DNA from: an uncultured Rhodospirillales bacterium
Lineage (GTDB): Bacteria > Pseudomonadota > Alphaproteobacteria > Rhodospirillales > JABHCV01
Direction: 5' to 3'
Length of the DNA stretch: 64,000 nucleotides
NCBI GenBank assembly: GCA_938092065.1
Contig: CALKND010000017.1
Span: forward strand, 1 to 64,000
Position numbers and translations under genes: made by a program. Below the pieces are notes generated by a model. The model was not told the DNA's origin. It saw only the letters and a list, made by a program, of their open reading frames with translations, and did no database searches. Below are positions 33,112 through 41,402 of the stretch, in pieces. Position 1 is the stretch's first letter; every line of letters begins with the position of its first letter.

Positions 33112-34179
33112 ATGATAAAAAGTTGCTATGAGTTAGTGATGGAAAAACGAAAAAGAAGTGTGATTGAAGCCAGCTTGAAAGCCCTGTCAGCTAATGTAAT
33201 TGGTGGGCTGCTTTTCCTAATTGCCAACACAGCGTATGGCCAGGAAGATTTTAAACTAGAAATGCCAATTCGCTGTAAGCAAAATTCAGACTGCTGGATC
33301 GTCAATTATGTCGATATGGATCCAACAAATGGTATCTCAGACTATACCTGTGGAACCACCACCTATGATCAACACAAAGGAACAGATTTTGCCATTATGA
33401 ACGTGGATGTCATGCGGCAGGGAGTTGAGGTCTTGGCGTCAGCTAATGGAATCGTCAGGGGCACCCGAAATAATATGCGGGACATTAACGTCAATATGGG
33501 TGGAGGTGCGGCTTCGGTTGAGGGCAAGGAGTGTGGAAATGGCGTCTTGATTGATCATGGCGGGGGCTGGACTACTCAGTACTGTCATTTGTTACGTGAA
33601 AGTGTCCGCGTAAAAACGGGGGATACTGTAGAGACTGGACAGACGATAGGTTTGGTTGGACTTTCAGGAAAAACCGAATTTCCACATCTTCACATTCAGG
33701 TCAAGTATAATGAAAAGGTTGTTGACCCCTTTGCCGGACTAATGCGCAAGAAAAAATGTGGTGTTGGGGAAGCCCCATTATGGAAGACCAATGCTTTACT
33801 CTCCATGTTGTATGAGCCGTCAGCGCTTTACAATGCCGGTTTTTCTTCGACCACACCAAACAAACGGATCGCCCGTGAAGGTCTGTATGGTGGTGAAGTC
33901 TTGTTTAAAAAATCACCAGTGATTGCCTTATGGGTAGACATGTTTTGGGTCAAACCAGGAGACAAACTGTTGTTCATAATTACAGACCCTAAAGGAAAAA
34001 CGTTGATGGCACATAATACTACTATAAAAGAAAGAAGGCCACGTCGCTTTGCTTTTGCTGGTATTAACAGAAAAAAAGAAAAGCCTTGGGCCAAAGGTGC
34101 TTACACCGGCGAAATTCGACTTATACGTCTGGGTGATGATGAAGAATACAGCATTGTTAAAACAATCAACGTTAACTAG
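33112..34179 (+). CDS. Secreted M23 metallopeptidase-domain protein
   Basis: This is a 355-residue protein. A signal peptide ends near TAYGQED, whether the start is ATG 33112 or the in-frame ATG 33139; neither has a clear ribosome site. The LytM/M23 core has zinc ligands in HKGTDFA (His, Asp) and HLHIQV (His), with DHGGGWTTQYCHLL between, so it is predicted active on peptidoglycan cross-links. Several Cys in the N-terminal part (CKQNSDC, YTCGTTT, KECGN) suggest disulfides. The last 110 residues (VALWVDMFWVKPGDKLLF onward) form an extra beta domain of unknown role. It converges on the gene at 34172. Confidence 0.88.
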   Translation: MIKSCYELVMEKRKRSVIEASLKALSANVIGGLLFLIANTAYGQEDFKLEMPIRCKQNSDCWIVNYVDMDPTNGISDYTCGTTTYDQHKGTDFAIMNVDVMRQGVEVLASANGIVRGTRNNMRDINVNMGGGAASVEGKECGNGVLIDHGGGWTTQYCHLLRESVRVKTGDTVETGQTIGLVGLSGKTEFPHLHIQVKYNEKVVDPFAGLMRKKKCGVGEAPLWKTNALLSMLYEPSALYNAGFSSTTPNKRIAREGLYGGEVLFKKSPVIALWVDMFWVKPGDKLLFIITDPKGKTLMAHNTTIKERRPRRFAFAGINRKKEKPWAKGAYTGEIRLIRLGDDEEYSIVKTINVN

Positions 34180-34603
34180 GGCGTGGTTTGCGACGAACTA
34201 GCTTCGGTGTCAAGCGCATAGCCTTAAATACCCTTTTCGTTGGACGGTTTTTTGTATCTTTATCACTTGGTGGTTTTTGGGATTGTTTCTCGATAAGCCC
34301 GTCATTCATGAAGTCATCATCAAACAAGGCTGATCTGTTATGCCGGTTGGAGATAGACCTTTCAATCATAGCTAAGGTCCTCCTGACCATGGGATGGCGT
34401 TCTGGATCATAATGACCAGCGATCAAGTGCCTGCGTGCAATTGCCTTAGTGATGGCGACTATGGTTGCATAATCATGTCGGGGTTCGCACCATCGTATAT
34501 AAGCTGCCAGCGTCCAGGCATGGGTGGGTATGGAATTCAGGCCACGTACTTGGCACCACTTGACGAACTCATTCCATGATTTTCCGTGGGTGCGCGTTGT
34601 CAT
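34172..34603 (-). CDS. Orphan SAM-like integrase N-terminal domain protein
   Basis: This is a 143-residue protein from ATG 34603 (MTTRTHGKSWNEFVKWCQVRG). The first ~90 residues (SWNEFVKWC, HAWTLAAYIRWCE, TIVAITKAIARRHL, HPMVRRTLAMIER) form the helical SAM-like core-binding fold that starts tyrosine recombinases. The catalytic domain with the R-H-R-Y residues is absent. The tail is basic and disordered (PKLVRRKPRPS). Similar short proteins occur in Rhodospirillales genomes, so this is probably a stable DNA-binding gene rather than a random truncation; that view is from memory. Its 3' end overlaps the M23 gene by 8 bp. Confidence 0.6.
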   Translation of the reverse strand: MTTRTHGKSWNEFVKWCQVRGLNSIPTHAWTLAAYIRWCEPRHDYATIVAITKAIARRHLIAGHYDPERHPMVRRTLAMIERSISNRHNRSALFDDDFMNDGLIEKQSQKPPSDKDTKNRPTKRVFKAMRLTPKLVRRKPRPS

Positions 34604-34730
34604 AAAGTGGGTATCCAAAAATTAGTCAGGCCCCTAAAATAGCTATTTCTGGGTATTGGACAACCCAAGACGTTGCACGCTTGTTCGCGGGAGTGTTCTT
34701 GTTCAAATTAGCATTTAGTTATGCGTTTTC

Positions 34731-36572
34731 CTAAATTTTCCTGCGTTTCAGCGGGCTTGAGCCGGGCTCGCTGTTTCTTGTGCCATTGCCACCAGAAGCA
34801 GCGAACTGGCTTTGGTAAGCTTTTTTATTTTTATCCAGCTTTTTTTTGTTCTTTTTTTTCACCTTCTTTCCACTTTTTGGTTTTTTGGCCCAAGCAGTAT
34901 CATGACGTTTTTCTGCAAACTCTTTCTTGCCCTTGAATACCTTACGCCCACGTAGTTTTTGCTCATCCTTGGAGGCTTGTGGTGGACCGTCCATACGGGT
35001 CAAGGTCACGTTCTTCTCGACCTTCCCGCTCGGGCCTATGGCTTTAAGAAAGCCTTCCACGCTCTCGGACGTTAGTTCCACATGGGTTTCTGTTTGATGG
35101 ATTCTGATCGCACCAATTTCGTCCTTGGTGATGTGACCTGCACGGCACAACATGGGGAGCAGCCAGCGCGGCTCAGCATTTTGCTCGCGACCGACAGAGA
35201 GTGAAAACCAGATCCCACCTGTGAAGTTGTTACGTTCTTTCCTTGGGCGTTCTGTTGGGACTGTGTCAATCAGTTCTTCTGGCGCGGTGCGTTCGGCAAA
35301 GTTTTGGCGTACAAAAGCTGCGGCAATTTGCTCTGAACTGTAGCGCTCTATAATTTCATTTACAAAGCTTTGCTCGAACTCGTTCATGGGATTGTGAAAA
35401 ACTGGGTCTTCAAGTATTCGCTGGCGGTCCCGCTGCATGATCTCTTCGGCGGAGGGCGGCTTTGCCCAAGTTGCCTCAACATTGGCGCTGCTGAGCAGAC
35501 GTTCTGTGCGCTTGCGCGAGTTATGCGGCACGATAAGGGCGCAAACACCTTTTCGTCCGGCCCGACCTGTGCGGCCACTGCGGTGCAGCAGACTTTCACG
35601 GCTTTTTGGCATGTCGGCATGGATTACCAATTCTAGGTTAGGAAGATCAATACCACGAGCGGCTACGTCTGTTGCGACACAGACCCTGGCGCGGCCATCG
35701 CGCATGGCCTGCAAAGCATGGGTGCGCTCGTTTTGGCTCAGCTCTCCAGACAAGGCAACAACAGAAAAACCACGGTTGTTGAAACGACTTGTCATGTGGT
35801 TGACGGTGGCCCGGGTCGAGCAAAAAATTAGGGCATTTTTGGCCTCGAAATACCTGAGCACATTAACAATTGCATTCTCTCGATCATTGGGAGCAACAGT
35901 AAGCGCGCGGTATTCAATATCAAGATGCTGTTCACGTTCTGCCGTGGTCGTGACACGCACGGCGTTGCGCTGGTATCGCTTAGCCAAATTAGCAATAGAA
36001 CGTGGCACGGTAGCTGAGAACATCAAGGTGCGGCGTTTCTTGGGCGTGGCGTCCAGAATATACTCAAGGTCATCCCGAAACCCAAGATCGAGCATTTCGT
36101 CAGCTTCATCAAGAACCACAGCCTTGAGTTCCTTGGTATCAAATGAGCCACGTTCGATATGATCGCGCAAACGGCCCGGTGTTCCGACCACAACGTGGGG
36201 GTTATGAAATAAGTTGCGGCGTTCTGTTCGCATGTCCATGCCGCCAACGCACGAGACAACAATAGCCCCGGCCATTTCATACAGCCATTCCAACTCGCGC
36301 TTGACCTGCAAGGCGAGCTCGCGGGTTGGCGCGACCACTAGGGCCACTGGTGCCTTGGCATGGCCGAAGTGGTCTGTGTCATCCAGCAACGTAGTTGCAA
36401 TGGTTAATCCGAAGGCGACGGTCTTGCCAGAACCTGTTTGCGCTGAAACAAGAGCATCTGCTTGCTGCAATTCTGGGGCAAGAACAGCTTTCTGGACGGG
36501 GGTCAGTTGGTTGTAGCCGCGCTTTTTTAGAGCTTGGCAAAGCGTGGAAACTATGCCTCCAAATTCGCTCAT
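34731..36572 (-). CDS. DEAD-box RNA helicase, DbpA/DeaD type
   Basis: This 613-residue RNA helicase is probably involved in ribosome assembly. Helicase motifs run in order: Q motif (GYNQLTPVQ), I (SAQTGSGKT), Ia (PTRELALQV), Ib (TPGRL), II (DEAD), III (SAT), IV (ALIFCSTR), V (ATDVAARGIDL) and VI (HRSGRTGRAG). After the core, residues about 455-525 resemble the DbpA RNA-binding domain that contacts 23S rRNA (GHITKDEIGAIRIHQTETHV). A long basic tail (KSGKKVKKKNKKKLDKNKK) follows. A 19-bp tandem duplication lies just upstream of its start. Confidence 0.88.
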   Translation of the reverse strand: MSEFGGIVSTLCQALKKRGYNQLTPVQKAVLAPELQQADALVSAQTGSGKTVAFGLTIATTLLDDTDHFGHAKAPVALVVAPTRELALQVKRELEWLYEMAGAIVVSCVGGMDMRTERRNLFHNPHVVVGTPGRLRDHIERGSFDTKELKAVVLDEADEMLDLGFRDDLEYILDATPKKRRTLMFSATVPRSIANLAKRYQRNAVRVTTTAEREQHLDIEYRALTVAPNDRENAIVNVLRYFEAKNALIFCSTRATVNHMTSRFNNRGFSVVALSGELSQNERTHALQAMRDGRARVCVATDVAARGIDLPNLELVIHADMPKSRESLLHRSGRTGRAGRKGVCALIVPHNSRKRTERLLSSANVEATWAKPPSAEEIMQRDRQRILEDPVFHNPMNEFEQSFVNEIIERYSSEQIAAAFVRQNFAERTAPEELIDTVPTERPRKERNNFTGGIWFSLSVGREQNAEPRWLLPMLCRAGHITKDEIGAIRIHQTETHVELTSESVEGFLKAIGPSGKVEKNVTLTRMDGPPQASKDEQKLRGRKVFKGKKEFAEKRHDTAWAKKPKSGKKVKKKNKKKLDKNKKAYQSQFAASGGNGTRNSEPGSSPLKRRKI

Positions 36573-36613
36573 ATTTATTTCTTCCGGGATATGATTTTTT
36601 TATGCTTGAACTT

Positions 36614-36651
36614 ATTAAAAGTCAAAACACAAATTAAAAGTCAAAACACAA
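36614..36651. repeat. 19-bp perfect tandem duplication
   Basis: attaaaagtcaaaacacaa occurs twice without a gap (36614-36632 and 36633-36651), 42 bp upstream of the helicase start. It is probably a recent slippage or end-joining duplication in the helicase promoter region. Confidence 0.9.
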
Positions 36652-37340
36652 TAAAAATTTCCGTGTCGTATAGTGCCGGCGCCACTGCAGCAACTGGCTA
36701 TTCCAAATAGAAATTTCACAGGCTTATTCATTATGAGGAACGTTTTGCGTTTGATGATCATTAAAGTAAAACAATTCCCATTTTACCGTAATAAATTTTA
36801 CATTCCAATTGTGGTTTTTTGTCAGAATAGTAATATCATTTATGTCTCGTGATGATTGGGGGGGAGCGGAACTAATCAAGTGGTTGCTTCAGAGTGTAAA
36901 AGATATGTTCATGTTGTTTGTTGTTACAATTCAGCTTACGTGTCCCTTAGCAAGGTAACTTTATTTATTTGGGTCTGTATTAATAGCTTGAGCGGCGAAG
37001 ACTTTAACTGGAAAAAACATACAACATCTTTTTCTTATTAATAGTTTTCTAATAACTATCGTAAAGGGATTTAATAAAAAACAGTAAAGCATTTAGATGT
37101 AAAATATAAATTAATTAGAGCTTATTTGATAGGCACACGTAAGAGCAAGCTTTGTCATAGTGCATTAGAAATATCGTAGCACTAAAAGTTCCGGTATTTG
37201 GCCCTTTAAAACGCAAATAATGTGTTTGCACGTCTACAACAACCAATTCCTCTGTGGTAATATTGTTTTTTATCATTCTACAAAGGGTGATTTAGAGCAA
37301 TTTAAAAACTTTTTTAATAGTTAAAAGTAGGAATGTTAAA
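36652..37340. other. Divergent intergenic region helicase / gap
   Basis: This is about 690 bp of AT-rich DNA. A 61-codon open frame at 36856-37041 has neither a ribosome site nor protein-like composition and was not accepted. No RNA gene was recognised. AGTAGGA before ATG 37341 is the gap ribosome site. Confidence 0.4.
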
Positions 37341-38780
37341 ATGAGTACTTCGGGTTCCTTGCTCTTTGAAAAATGGAAAAAGCAGCAAGCTGCGGTTGAA
37401 CAGATGATCCCGTTGATTGGCTCGTTATACCGAGATCACGGGGTGACAATAAGTTTTTTTGGGCGTCGGCTCCTTAACAACTCCGCCATCGATATTATCA
37501 AGGCTCATCGTTACGCTATACAGATGGTCGGTGAAGAGCTTGAAGCAAGCAAGAGTCTTACTCTGACAAAAGCCATGATTAACATGAGCTTAGCACCGGT
37601 TCAGGTGGACTTGGGTAAGCTCTGTTATAGATTTATGCGAGTGGGAGGCGATCCCAAGGCTTTTCTTAAAGAACCTCTAGCGAGCGTGAATACGGGTAAG
37701 GGTAGCATCTTGAAGGAGCCTCAAGATATCGTGCTTTATGGCTTTGGTCGAATTGGTCGTCTTCTAGCTAGAATGTTGATTGAACGAGCTGGTTCTGGTA
37801 ACAAGATGCGCTTGCGGGCTATTGTAGTGCGAGGCGTGGACAAGGGTGACTTGAGAAAACGCGCAAGCTTGCTACGCCGTGATTCTGTCCATGGGGCCTT
37901 TAGTGGTTCCATTACAGTAGACGAAGCAGAAAATGCCATTATAGCCAATGGCGTTTATATCAAGGTAATTTATGCTAATTCCCCATCAGAAGTTGATTAT
38001 ACGAAATATGATATCAATAATGCCTTGGTGATAGACAACACTGGTTTATGGCGTGACATGGATGAACTCGGACAGCATACCAAGTGTCCCGGCGCTTCCA
38101 AGGTAATCCTTACTGCACCGGGCAAGGGTACTGTTAAAAATATTGTTTATGGCGTAAATCATCAGGACATAGAACCTTCTGACACTATTCTTAGCGCTGC
38201 ATCATGCACAACTAATGCTATATCACCAGTGCTAAAGGCCATAAATAACGAGTTCGGTATAGTCAGTGGCCACATGGAGACGATTCACTCTTATACCAAC
38301 GATCAAAATTTGATAGATAATTATCATAAGGGTGATCGACGAGGTAGAAGCGCCCCTTTGAATATGGTACTTACCAGTACTGGTGCTGCCGAAGCCGTGA
38401 CCAAGTGCCTGCCTGAGTTGAAGGGCAAACTTACTGGCAATGCCTTACGTGTCCCAACACCCAACGTTTCTCTTGCAATTATAAACCTCAACCTGAGACT
38501 GGAAATTAGCAAGGATGAGGTAAATAATTATCTGAGAAAAATGGCCCTAAATTCTCCAATGCAGGATCAAATCGATTATACCACTTCTTCCGAACTAGTT
38601 TCCTCAGACTTAGTAGGCACCACACATGCAGGTGTTGTAGACTCACTTGCGACTATTGCAGATGGAAACCGTTTGGTACTCTATGTGTGGTATGATAACG
38701 AATACGGCTATAGTAGCCAGGTTATTCGTTTGATGCTGGATGTGGTTGGTCTAAAGAAGCTTGTGGTACCAGAGACTTGA
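37341..38780 (+). CDS. gap: Glyceraldehyde-3-phosphate dehydrogenase with N-terminal extension
   Basis: This is a 479-residue GAPDH, about 145 residues longer than the classical enzyme. The dehydrogenase core starts near residue 129 (IVLYGFGRIGRLLARML, NAD binding). It has the catalytic Cys289 in SAASCTTNAI, a base His in HSYTNDQNLID, and the C-terminal VWYDNEYGYSSQV. The extension (residues 1-125; EQMIPLIGSLYRDHGVTISFFGRRLLNNSAIDIIKAHRYA) matches the long GAPDH isoform known from marine and pseudomonad proteobacteria, where it is likely gluconeogenic or differently regulated; that role is inference. A divergent 768-bp gap precedes it and it appears monocistronic. Confidence 0.9.
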   Translation: MSTSGSLLFEKWKKQQAAVEQMIPLIGSLYRDHGVTISFFGRRLLNNSAIDIIKAHRYAIQMVGEELEASKSLTLTKAMINMSLAPVQVDLGKLCYRFMRVGGDPKAFLKEPLASVNTGKGSILKEPQDIVLYGFGRIGRLLARMLIERAGSGNKMRLRAIVVRGVDKGDLRKRASLLRRDSVHGAFSGSITVDEAENAIIANGVYIKVIYANSPSEVDYTKYDINNALVIDNTGLWRDMDELGQHTKCPGASKVILTAPGKGTVKNIVYGVNHQDIEPSDTILSAASCTTNAISPVLKAINNEFGIVSGHMETIHSYTNDQNLIDNYHKGDRRGRSAPLNMVLTSTGAAEAVTKCLPELKGKLTGNALRVPTPNVSLAIINLNLRLEISKDEVNNYLRKMALNSPMQDQIDYTTSSELVSSDLVGTTHAGVVDSLATIADGNRLVLYVWYDNEYGYSSQVIRLMLDVVGLKKLVVPET

Positions 38781-39193
38781 GCCAATTAACTTTTTAAAAA
38801 TAATTTTTTACCTAATTAGAAATTTAAGCGCTTGGCATCGACTGGACTTGTTGCTGGTTTGATGAGAATAAAGCATTTAGAAATAGCTCCGAGATAAAAC
38901 GTTACTTGGAGCTTTCAAGCATTCAATTGTTGTAAATAGGTTCAGAATTAGTAAGGATACTTTATTAGTAAGGATACTTTTATTTTTTGTTCATTTTTTG
39001 AGTTTGGCTTTGGTTCAAAAAAATACAGCTAATTCAGTAACTTGTGTAAGCAAATCCCACAATTAATAAGAGCAACTTAATCTAAGTAATTGTTTCTGTT
39101 ATGAAATTAACAAGACAGTGATAAATAAATCAAATATATAAAAAGTGTGTGTAGTTTTTTCATAAAATATATTTTACATAAGCGAGAAAAATC
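38781..39193. other. Intergenic region gap / type I secretion genes
   Basis: This is 413 bp of AT-rich DNA. AGCTCC (38885-38890) and GGAGCT (38908-38913) can pair around a 17-nt loop, a weak terminator candidate for gap. A 17-bp tandem duplication follows at 38947. No ORF was accepted. Confidence 0.4.
38947..38980. repeat. 17-bp perfect tandem duplication
   Basis: attagtaaggatacttt is repeated head to tail (38947-38963, 38964-38980) in the promoter-side gap of the type I secretion genes, 213 bp before the ABC transporter start. Confidence 0.9.
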
Positions 39194-41344
39194 ATGGCTT
39201 TAGACTCGGCCCGCATAATAAGGAGTTCATGCCTCGCGGTTACCTTTATTTCACGTCAGTTTGGTGTGCGTATCAATGCTGACTTCGTTGAAAATACTCT
39301 TAAGAAAGGGTCTTTATCTAGCCCAAAAGAATTTAACGATTTTTTTCTGCGACAAGGAATACTAACCAAACCAAGAAACATAGATATCACTAATCTTTTG
39401 GAAAAGAGCTACCTTTTCCCTTGCGTTGGAATAATGAAAACAGGCCAAGCTCTGATTTTGATTGGCACCAAAAAAAGTGATGATAGCAATACTAAAACCA
39501 TCTTAAGTATTGACCCTATGGACCCCACTGCAGAGGTCAAAGTGACAACGGCCAAGGAGTTCGAAGACGCTTGGGTTGGCAAAATTATTATGGTTGCCCC
39601 TAAAAATGAAAATGCTTCTCTGGATAGAACTTTCGACTTGGAATGGTTTTATCCTGAGTTAAGTCGTTTTAAAGGTGTGTTATGTCTCACATTTGTAATG
39701 TCACTCATAATACATGCGCTGGGTATAGCGCCTATTATATTTATCCAAATTTCACTTGATAAAGTTCTAGGCTATGATGCAACTGCAACTTTGTACGTTC
39801 TCACCGCAGCAGTAACTATTGCACTTTTATTTCTTGGAGTTTTAAGTTTTGTTCGAGATTATGTAATTGACCACATAAGCTCAGCAATTGAAGCGCGTTT
39901 GGCGGGTGACGCATTTGACAAGTTACTGCAGTTGCCTTCCCAAATGTTCCAAGTGGCAGCACCTGGTGAGATGGAAGCCAAAATACACTCTATAAACACT
40001 ATTCGTTCCTTCTTGTCCCGACAGGTTTTGACTAATCTTTTCGATGCAACGGGCATCCTTGTTTTCTTGCCTGTCTTGATTGGTTACAGCCCTGTATTGA
40101 CACTTGTGATTGTATTATTTTCAATTGTGCAGGGTCTAGTTGACCTTTATACAAAGAAGAAAGTGCAAGCAGCAGGAAGTGCAACCTCTGTCGTTGGCGG
40201 TGCTAAAAATTCGACATTGCGAGAGACTGTTGGAGGAATAGACACAGTAAAAACACTTTCTCAGGAACCTTCACAAAGGCGTTTATGGCGTGATGCTACC
40301 GCAAAGTATATTCGTCTCAGCACATCAAGCACAGAGATATCCAACATTGGAAAGAGTGTGAACTCTACACTGATGAATTTGATGACTGTTGCTATAATAT
40401 TCACAGGCATTAATCTCGTTTTCGCTGGACTGTTGTCTGCTGGAGCAATCATTTCCTGCAATATGCTTGGCGCAAAGGTTGTCGCTCCAGTTAAAGGATT
40501 GATTACATTCTTTGCGGATTTACAATCAATTTCTGGGGCAATGGAAAAGTTAGGTTCAGTCTGGAACGCCAACCCTGAGCGTGGGGGCTTGGGCCCACAA
40601 AAAATAATTACTGGAGATTTCCACTTTAAGAATTTGTCAGTCAAGTTTGGTGAGGCAACCGCTCTTAATGAAATTGAAGGTGAAACGCCTGCTAGAAAAA
40701 AAATAGGCGTTGTCGGACCCTCTGGGGCAGGCAAAACAACTCTCTTACGTTTGATGCAAGGGCTGATTAAGCCTTCTTCTGGTTTGGTCGAGGTGGATGG
40801 AAACAACCTTGCCAGTCTTGATTTGAACTTCTATAGACAGCAAGTTTGTTTGTTAGACAACAACCCTACGTTTTTTGCTGCTACAATTGAAGAAAACATC
40901 AGAAGAGCAAGGCCAAACATTAGTGAAACAGAGTTTGAAGAAGTTCTAGATATCTCTGGACTGTCTATCATATCAAAAAGTCTACCTGATGGACTCGCAA
41001 CAAAACTTGACATAACGGCTAGCAGCCTCTCTCAATCTCATAAGCTGATCGCTGCTATGGCTCGGGGGCTGGCAAGCGCTCCTAACCTTGTATTGATAGA
41101 TGAGACAATCACTAGTTTAGATAAATTTTCCCAAATCCACTTTTTAGAAAAGTTAGATCAATTATGTGCCGGAAAAACACTAATAATGGCTTCTAATGAT
41201 TTGCGGTTTTTACCCAGTTTTGACTGGATTCTGGTGATGGATAATGGACGAATAGTGGATCAAGGCACACATGAAGAGCTTGTAAATATAAGTGAAATTT
41301 ACAAGAAGCTTTACGAGAGTGAGCGAGCCCTCTCTATATTTTAA
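39194..41344 (+). CDS. Type I secretion ABC transporter with degenerate ATPase motifs
   Basis: This 716-residue inner-membrane exporter half has HlyB/LapB architecture. Residues about 1-135 form a C39-like domain: the catalytic Cys position is Ile10 and the His position is Ala, so it is a non-cleaving substrate-docking domain. Six membrane segments follow at about 165-450. The ATPase domain has a good Walker A (GPSGAGKT, 508-515) and Walker B with Glu (NLVLIDE, 631-637). However, the ABC signature reads LSQSH (612-616) instead of LSGGQ, and the H-loop His is Asn668 (MASNDLRF). These changes normally impair ATP hydrolysis. The CNB-HlyD gene follows after 58 bp, so the two form one transport unit. 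Confidence 0.88.
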   Translation: MALDSARIIRSSCLAVTFISRQFGVRINADFVENTLKKGSLSSPKEFNDFFLRQGILTKPRNIDITNLLEKSYLFPCVGIMKTGQALILIGTKKSDDSNTKTILSIDPMDPTAEVKVTTAKEFEDAWVGKIIMVAPKNENASLDRTFDLEWFYPELSRFKGVLCLTFVMSLIIHALGIAPIIFIQISLDKVLGYDATATLYVLTAAVTIALLFLGVLSFVRDYVIDHISSAIEARLAGDAFDKLLQLPSQMFQVAAPGEMEAKIHSINTIRSFLSRQVLTNLFDATGILVFLPVLIGYSPVLTLVIVLFSIVQGLVDLYTKKKVQAAGSATSVVGGAKNSTLRETVGGIDTVKTLSQEPSQRRLWRDATAKYIRLSTSSTEISNIGKSVNSTLMNLMTVAIIFTGINLVFAGLLSAGAIISCNMLGAKVVAPVKGLITFFADLQSISGAMEKLGSVWNANPERGGLGPQKIITGDFHFKNLSVKFGEATALNEIEGETPARKKIGVVGPSGAGKTTLLRLMQGLIKPSSGLVEVDGNNLASLDLNFYRQQVCLLDNNPTFFAATIEENIRRARPNISETEFEEVLDISGLSIISKSLPDGLATKLDITASSLSQSHKLIAAMARGLASAPNLVLIDETITSLDKFSQIHFLEKLDQLCAGKTLIMASNDLRFLPSFDWILVMDNGRIVDQGTHEELVNISEIYKKLYESERALSIF

Positions 41345-41350
41345 CTACGT

Positions 41351-41400
41351 TGATGACATCTTGAACAGAGTAGTTTGATGACATCTAGGATAGAGTAGAT
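41351..41400. repeat. 25-bp imperfect tandem repeat between ABC and HlyD genes
   Basis: tgatgacatct plus 14 nt is repeated (41351-41375 and 41376-41400; 21 of 25 identical), filling almost the whole gap between the stop at 41344 and the ATG at 41403. No Shine-Dalgarno sequence is evident in the second copy. Confidence 0.7.
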
Positions 41401-41402
41401 AC

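Noticed and set aside
35437-36162. 241-codon plus-strand ORF
   Set aside because: Antisense shadow of the DEAD-box helicase; Ser/Arg-rich composition typical of an antisense frame.
36856-37041. 61-codon ORF in the helicase-gap interval
   Set aside because: No ribosome site, no recognised domain, AT-rich chance frame.
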